NCBI RefSeq assembly: GCF_905220365.1
Contig: NC_061140.1
Span: 622,501 to 686,500, forward strand
Direction of reading: 5' to 3'
DNA length: 64,000 nucleotides
Source: Vanessa cardui
Lineage: Eukaryota; Arthropoda; Insecta; Lepidoptera; Nymphalidae
Shown: positions 61,901-64,000 of the stretch, piece after piece
Layout of the letters: the number at the start of each line of letters is the position of its first letter
Position numbering within the stretch: position 1 is the stretch's first letter
The notes under the pieces: model-generated
Database searches by the model: none
Seen by the model: the letters and a program-made list of their open reading frames with translations, nothing else
Told to the model about the DNA's origin: nothing
Position numbers and translations under genes: made by a program

Positions 61901-63722
61901 TATTCGTCGCTATAGATTCACGCGTCGGAGAAAGCAAGTGCATGTAAATCGACGCGTCAAATTGACGAATATATTCGGTCATATGATATTACAAGTTATT
62001 ACGTTTGTGCAAAGATCATATTCGCATAAGAAATAAATATTGATAATATGGGATAGCGTACTCAATTCGGATGTGATCGGTTTTTACGAATTTTGCCGAT
62101 GCGACATCTAAGTTGTGTCGTACTATACATATGTGCGGGATACGATTAAAAAATTCTATGGACCCTGGAGGCCCCAGTTACTACTATGAATATGATCTCT
62201 TCTTTTTATAGCAATAAATTAAATTAAATTCATAATTCACTGGAATTATATTTTTTTTAATTGTGGTGTAGGTGTCCCCTCTTTTTATTTATGCTATTTC
62301 ATCTCATATAAAATTGTTTAAATAATATATGAGACAAAAAAAAAAAAAAAAAAAAAAATCCGCTGAGTTTCTTTCGCCGGTTCTTCTCAGGTCAGGGTAT
62401 TTTCTTTTCCGAACCGGTGGCAGTTCAATTGACCATCAATAAGAAAGTGTAATGCTTCTATATTGAATAAAGTTATTTGAGTTTGAGTTTGGGATACGAT
62501 ACAAAAACTCTATGGACCCTGGAGGCCCCAGTTACTACTATGAATATGATATCTTCTTTTTATAGCAATAAATTAAATTAAATTTATAATTCATTGAAAT
62601 TATATATTTTTTTAATTTCTGGTGTGGGTGTCCCCCAATAGGTAGTCCCGGTTGCCCTTAATTCAGGTATACATATAGGATACAATAGCACTAGAGGGCA
62701 GAGGCAGTGCGTGCGTGCGTGCGTGTTAGTGCGTGTTCGTGCGGAGCTCACTGTGGTCGATGAAGAAGATGCGCCCGTCGGTGTGCACGCGCTCCTCCCA
62801 GCCCTCGGGCAGCGCGCCCAGCTCGTCGGCGTCCGCGCCCGCCGCCGCCGCGCTCGGCAGGCTGGACGCGCAGCCTGCGCACATACACGTGTTCAATTTT
62901 AAATTACCTTGCGACGGACACATGCTATAAATATTAGTATTTTAATGTTGTCTTAAATTTTCGCGATTATTACACATTTAAATAAAACTACCGTCTACCC
63001 GTGACCACGAACACTGCAAAGTGCTCGAAACGTCGGGATGTTTAAAAATAATTAATATACGCGATTCATCCGTTATAATTAGTTTTAGTATTTTTGTATG
63101 GAGTTAAACGGTGTGGCAAATAAACATCCGATAAGTGATAATCATTGTCTATAGATACTAGTGATTTAAGAGAATTCAAACATTTCTCCTCAAGCTTGCA
63201 TCACTAACCATAAGATTTTGTTTTATTTTATTTTTATTAGGACAACCAACAGTAGATACAATATCACATGAAAAATAAATAACATTTCAAAATTATCAAA
63301 GTAAAAGTTCTACTATCTACAGGTAGTCACAACATACCTATTACTGAAAATATAAATTAAACATTAAATTATATTTTGTTTCTTGTGCCTATAGCACCGG
63401 AATTTCATTCAATTATCTCACCCTTAAAACTTTGATTTTTAAGAGTGAGATATCTAAATTTAAGTTATTTAAAAAAAAACTATGGTACACCCCAAAGTTT
63501 TAAGGGTGACTACAGCAACAATTAATATTTTCGTATTTTTAAAAAAGCATCAAGAGTTTTAAGGAAAGTCTTAAAATACAATTTGCTAAATATAAGTCTG
63601 TGTTCTGTGTATTTTTATATAACCTGTTCTGGGATCGATCCAAGTCGTTGTCTTCTGATTGTGATCTATGAAGAATATCCTTCCATTCGGAGCGCGCTGC
63701 ATACTCCAGCCCGGCGGCAAAC
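52831..63722 (-). CDS. Nedd4: Nedd4-type HECT E3 ubiquitin-protein ligase, 3' ten exons (5' part beyond the window)
   Basis: Minus-strand exons 63722-63624, 62874-62752, 61764-61640, 60283-60142, 58725-58516, 57266-57160, 55991-55858, 54748-54520, 53801-53632, 52933-52831 give 479 residues plus a stop, all GT-AG with matching phases. The first exon is a WW domain (LPPGWSMQRAPNGRIFFIDH, then TTTWIDPRTG). The next two join into another WW (LPEGWEERVHTDGRIFFIDH, then TRTTQWEDPRL) after a short Ala-rich linker. The HECT domain fills the rest: SSVSRLDLLKTKLW, YGGLAREWFFLLSKEMFNPY, KFIGRVAGMAVYHGKLLDA, DMESVDLEYYNSLMWIK, LKPGGANIPIDNENKDEYIK, LLQFVTGTSRVPMNGFKELY, and the catalytic Cys in PRAHTCFNRIDLPPYESY. 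The C-terminus GFAGVD is normal for Nedd4. The enzyme ubiquitinates PY-motif membrane proteins. C2 and upstream WW domains must lie to the right. Resemblance to fly Nedd4 is from memory. Confidence 0.95.
53058..53540. repeat. two repeat E copies in the last Nedd4 intron
   Basis: A worn plus-strand copy at 53058-53225 (GTGTCACCATCGCCCATAG, CCTTGGAAACTAAGATGTTA) is followed by a clean reverse copy at 53251-53540 (CTTGGTGGTAGGGATTTGTG to CCAACCTATTACATTAAAAA). Together they form an inverted pair. Confidence 0.65.
53915..54138 (+). mobile_element. LINE 3' UTR fragment
   Basis: GTTGACTTCCAAGCAGGATA to AATAAAGTTTATTTTGATTT. One of the best-preserved members of the lineage, with the same left boundary (GTTGACTTCC) as three other copies. 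Confidence 0.82.
54195..54487 (+). repeat. interspersed repeat E
   Basis: Full-length copy ending 33 bases before the splice donor side of the exon at 54520. It shares several variants (GCTGTGAGAAATATTAACTA, TCGTCACTGCGCCACTAACC) with the copy at 59715-59899. Confidence 0.78.
54821..55045 (-). mobile_element. tRNA-derived SINE, family B
   Basis: Reverse copy. The head at the right carries an A box in TGGTCAAGTGGTGTG and a B box in GGTTCGATTCCCGG; the tail at the left reads ACATCACATACATTACTCTG. It differs from SINE A throughout. Confidence 0.85.
55491..55763 (+). mobile_element. tRNA-derived SINE, family B, with A-rich tail
   Basis: GACGACCTCCATGGTCGAGT head, GGGTTCGATTCCCGGTCGAG B box, end GATGTTGTCTCATATTTATT, then an A-rich (AAAAG) tail to 55763. 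Forms an inverted pair with 54821-55045 in the same Nedd4 intron. Confidence 0.88.
56029..56308 (+). mobile_element. SINE family A
   Basis: GAGATGGCCCAGTGGTTAAAA head to TACAAGCTGTTGTTGTTAC tail; part of the region around the B box is deleted. It begins 38 bases upstream of the Nedd4 exon 55991-55858. Confidence 0.8.
57325..57665. mobile_element. MITE family G, copy 1
   Basis: Inverted ends TATAGTACGACACAACTTAG (57325) and AATTTGTGTCGTACTATA (57665), 341 bp, with TA-type flanks. A copy in opposite orientation is at 61784-62127. It lies in a Nedd4 intron. Confidence 0.82.
58139..58458 (+). mobile_element. SINE family A
   Basis: GTCGAGATGGCCCATTGGTT head to GGCTGTTGTTGTTGTTGTAA tail. A small deletion at the GCTCAGCGGTGAAGG block, and a partial duplication around TTTCATAGACATTCATAG. 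It ends 57 bases before the Nedd4 exon 58516-58725. Confidence 0.87.
58939..58972 (+). repeat. poly-A run of about 33 bases
   Basis: Uninterrupted A run followed by CAAGAAAGAGAAC. It may be a retroposon tail, but no body is recognised upstream. Confidence 0.7.
59189..59461 (-). pseudogene. LINE reverse-transcriptase C-terminal remnant
   Basis: An open minus-strand frame of 90 codons with TRGSLKTKLEIPKYNNLYGK, RTLEYMVPELINKLP and a charged end, the usual C-terminal region of CR1/L2-like LINE ORF2. There is no RT core, so it is a severely truncated copy in a Nedd4 intron. A different family from the LINE at 12826-13375. Confidence 0.65.
59715..59899 (+). repeat. interspersed repeat E, 3'-truncated
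   Basis: Matches the copy at 54195-54487 almost base for base from ATGTTATAGGTTAGCGGACG to GTAGTTACACTGGCTCA, then stops. Confidence 0.78.
60337..60638 (+). mobile_element. SINE family A, full length with target duplication
   Basis: Intact head, B box GGTTCAAACCC and GCTGTTGTTGT tail. Flanked by an exact direct repeat ATGGAAGGTAG at 60326-60336 and 60639-60649. Best-preserved SINE A here. Confidence 0.93.
60702..61370. repeat. inverted duplication (two 119 bp arms) with a SINE B in the spacer
   Basis: Left arm 60702-60820 (TAAGCTCTGAACCCTGGATA to CTATAGTGAGGC). Right arm 61252-61370 is its inverse with few changes. The spacer contains SINE B 60941-61168 and a 34-base repeat E end (61208-61241). 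Confidence 0.82.
60941..61168 (-). mobile_element. SINE family B, reverse copy
   Basis: ACATCACATACATTACTCTG at the left, GGGAATCGAACCCGGGACCT near the right, head ending GGAGGTCGTC. Paired with 61386-61600. Confidence 0.87.
61386..61600 (+). mobile_element. SINE family B, plus copy
   Basis: ACGACCTCCGTGGTCGAGTG head to GTAATGTATGTGATGTTGTT and poly-A. It ends about 40 bases from the Nedd4 exon 61640-61764. Confidence 0.87.
61784..62127. mobile_element. MITE family G, copy 2 (opposite orientation)
   Basis: TATAGTACGACACAAATTAG to AAGTTGTGTCGTACTATA, 344 bp, the inverse of 57325-57665. It starts 20 bases upstream of the splice acceptor of the Nedd4 exon 61764-61640. Confidence 0.82.
62137..62636. 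repeat. direct duplication of about 145 bp flanking a LINE tail
   Basis: GGGATACGAT through ACCCTGGAGGCCCCAGTTAC to GGTGTCCCC occurs at 62137-62279 and again at 62491-62636 with roughly 10 differences. The LINE 3' UTR of the TTTGAG lineage lies exactly between. Confidence 0.82.
62285..62490 (+). mobile_element. LINE 3' UTR fragment, TTTGAG-tail lineage
   Basis: ATGCTATTTCATCTCATATA, an expanded A run (62337-62360), GAGTTTCTTTCGCCGGTTCT, ACCATCAATAAGAAAGTGTA and the end TTATTTGAGTTTGAGTTT. It matches the 3' UTR of 12826-13375 in reverse orientation. Confidence 0.82.
62701..62747 (+). repeat. GCGT-type microsatellite
   Basis: An irregular (GTGC)n run (GTGCGTGCGTGCGTGCGTG, then variants) abutting the splice donor of the Nedd4 exon 62874-62752. 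Confidence 0.7.
62945..63090. repeat. relative of the palindromic element at 35884-36095
   Basis: Shares TTAAATTTTCGCGATTATTA, CCGTGACCACGAACACTGCA, AAGTGCTCGAAACGTCGGGA and ATACGCGATTCATCCGTTAT, but lacks most of one palindrome arm. In a Nedd4 intron. Confidence 0.72.
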
Positions 63723-64000
63723 CTAAAATGATCTTAATATTACTATCAACGTTTGTGTTTTTGCTACTAGCAACGAGATTACCATCATTCGAAGGCAAGT
63801 TATGTCAAACTATTGCCAGTCCAACATCAGAACCATTTTGACTCCAATTGACTTTAACAAGTAATTTAAATCCAATTTATATTTTACAGTACGCTGTCTT
63901 CCCACCGGATTTTGGCCAAAAAAATCGCCTTGAAGTTATAAAGTAATCAGGGAAAAAATTTAGATGAGATATAGAGAGTAGGCAGGCATCCTTGTGAAGA

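Overview
The window is nuclear DNA from an insect, almost certainly a butterfly or moth. It is strongly AT-rich, its genes are split by small GT-AG introns, and the introns and spacers are full of repeats typical of Lepidoptera: two tRNA-derived SINE families, LINE 3' ends, Helitron-like fragments and MITEs. I reconstructed four protein-coding genes by joining exons whose reading phases agree; no tRNA, rRNA, CRISPR or bacterial-type feature was seen. Exon joins are by eye and all use GT donors and AG acceptors.

Layout: (1) 786-8875, plus strand, a complete 13-exon nose-resistant-to-fluoxetine (nrf-6)-like membrane acyltransferase of about 638 residues. (2) 8876-15154, a spacer with SINE, LINE and Helitron fragments. 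(3) 15163-21293, plus strand, a complete 3-exon EcKinase-like (ecdysteroid kinase/CHK family) gene of 388 residues. (4) 23973-43614, minus strand, a second complete 13-exon nrf-6-like acyltransferase (652 residues), convergent with the kinase and swollen to about 20 kb by introns full of mobile elements. (5) 43615-52744, a spacer with a broken LINE reverse transcriptase, Helitron-like pieces and a quiet 4 kb AT-rich stretch holding only short MITEs. (6) 52831-63722, minus strand, the 3' ten exons of a Nedd4-type HECT ubiquitin ligase (two WW domains and the whole HECT domain); its 5' part lies beyond the right edge.

The two acyltransferases are paralogues with several exons of identical length and phase, plus two intron differences. 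The kinase and the acyltransferases could all act on small lipophilic molecules, but nothing in the sequence shows a shared pathway. I see no new multi-gene system. The most unusual structures are a near-perfect 222 bp inverted repeat inside an intron of the second acyltransferase, a LINE tail flanked by a direct duplication of about 145 bp in a Nedd4 intron, paired inverted SINEs in two Nedd4 introns, and several unnamed TIR elements.
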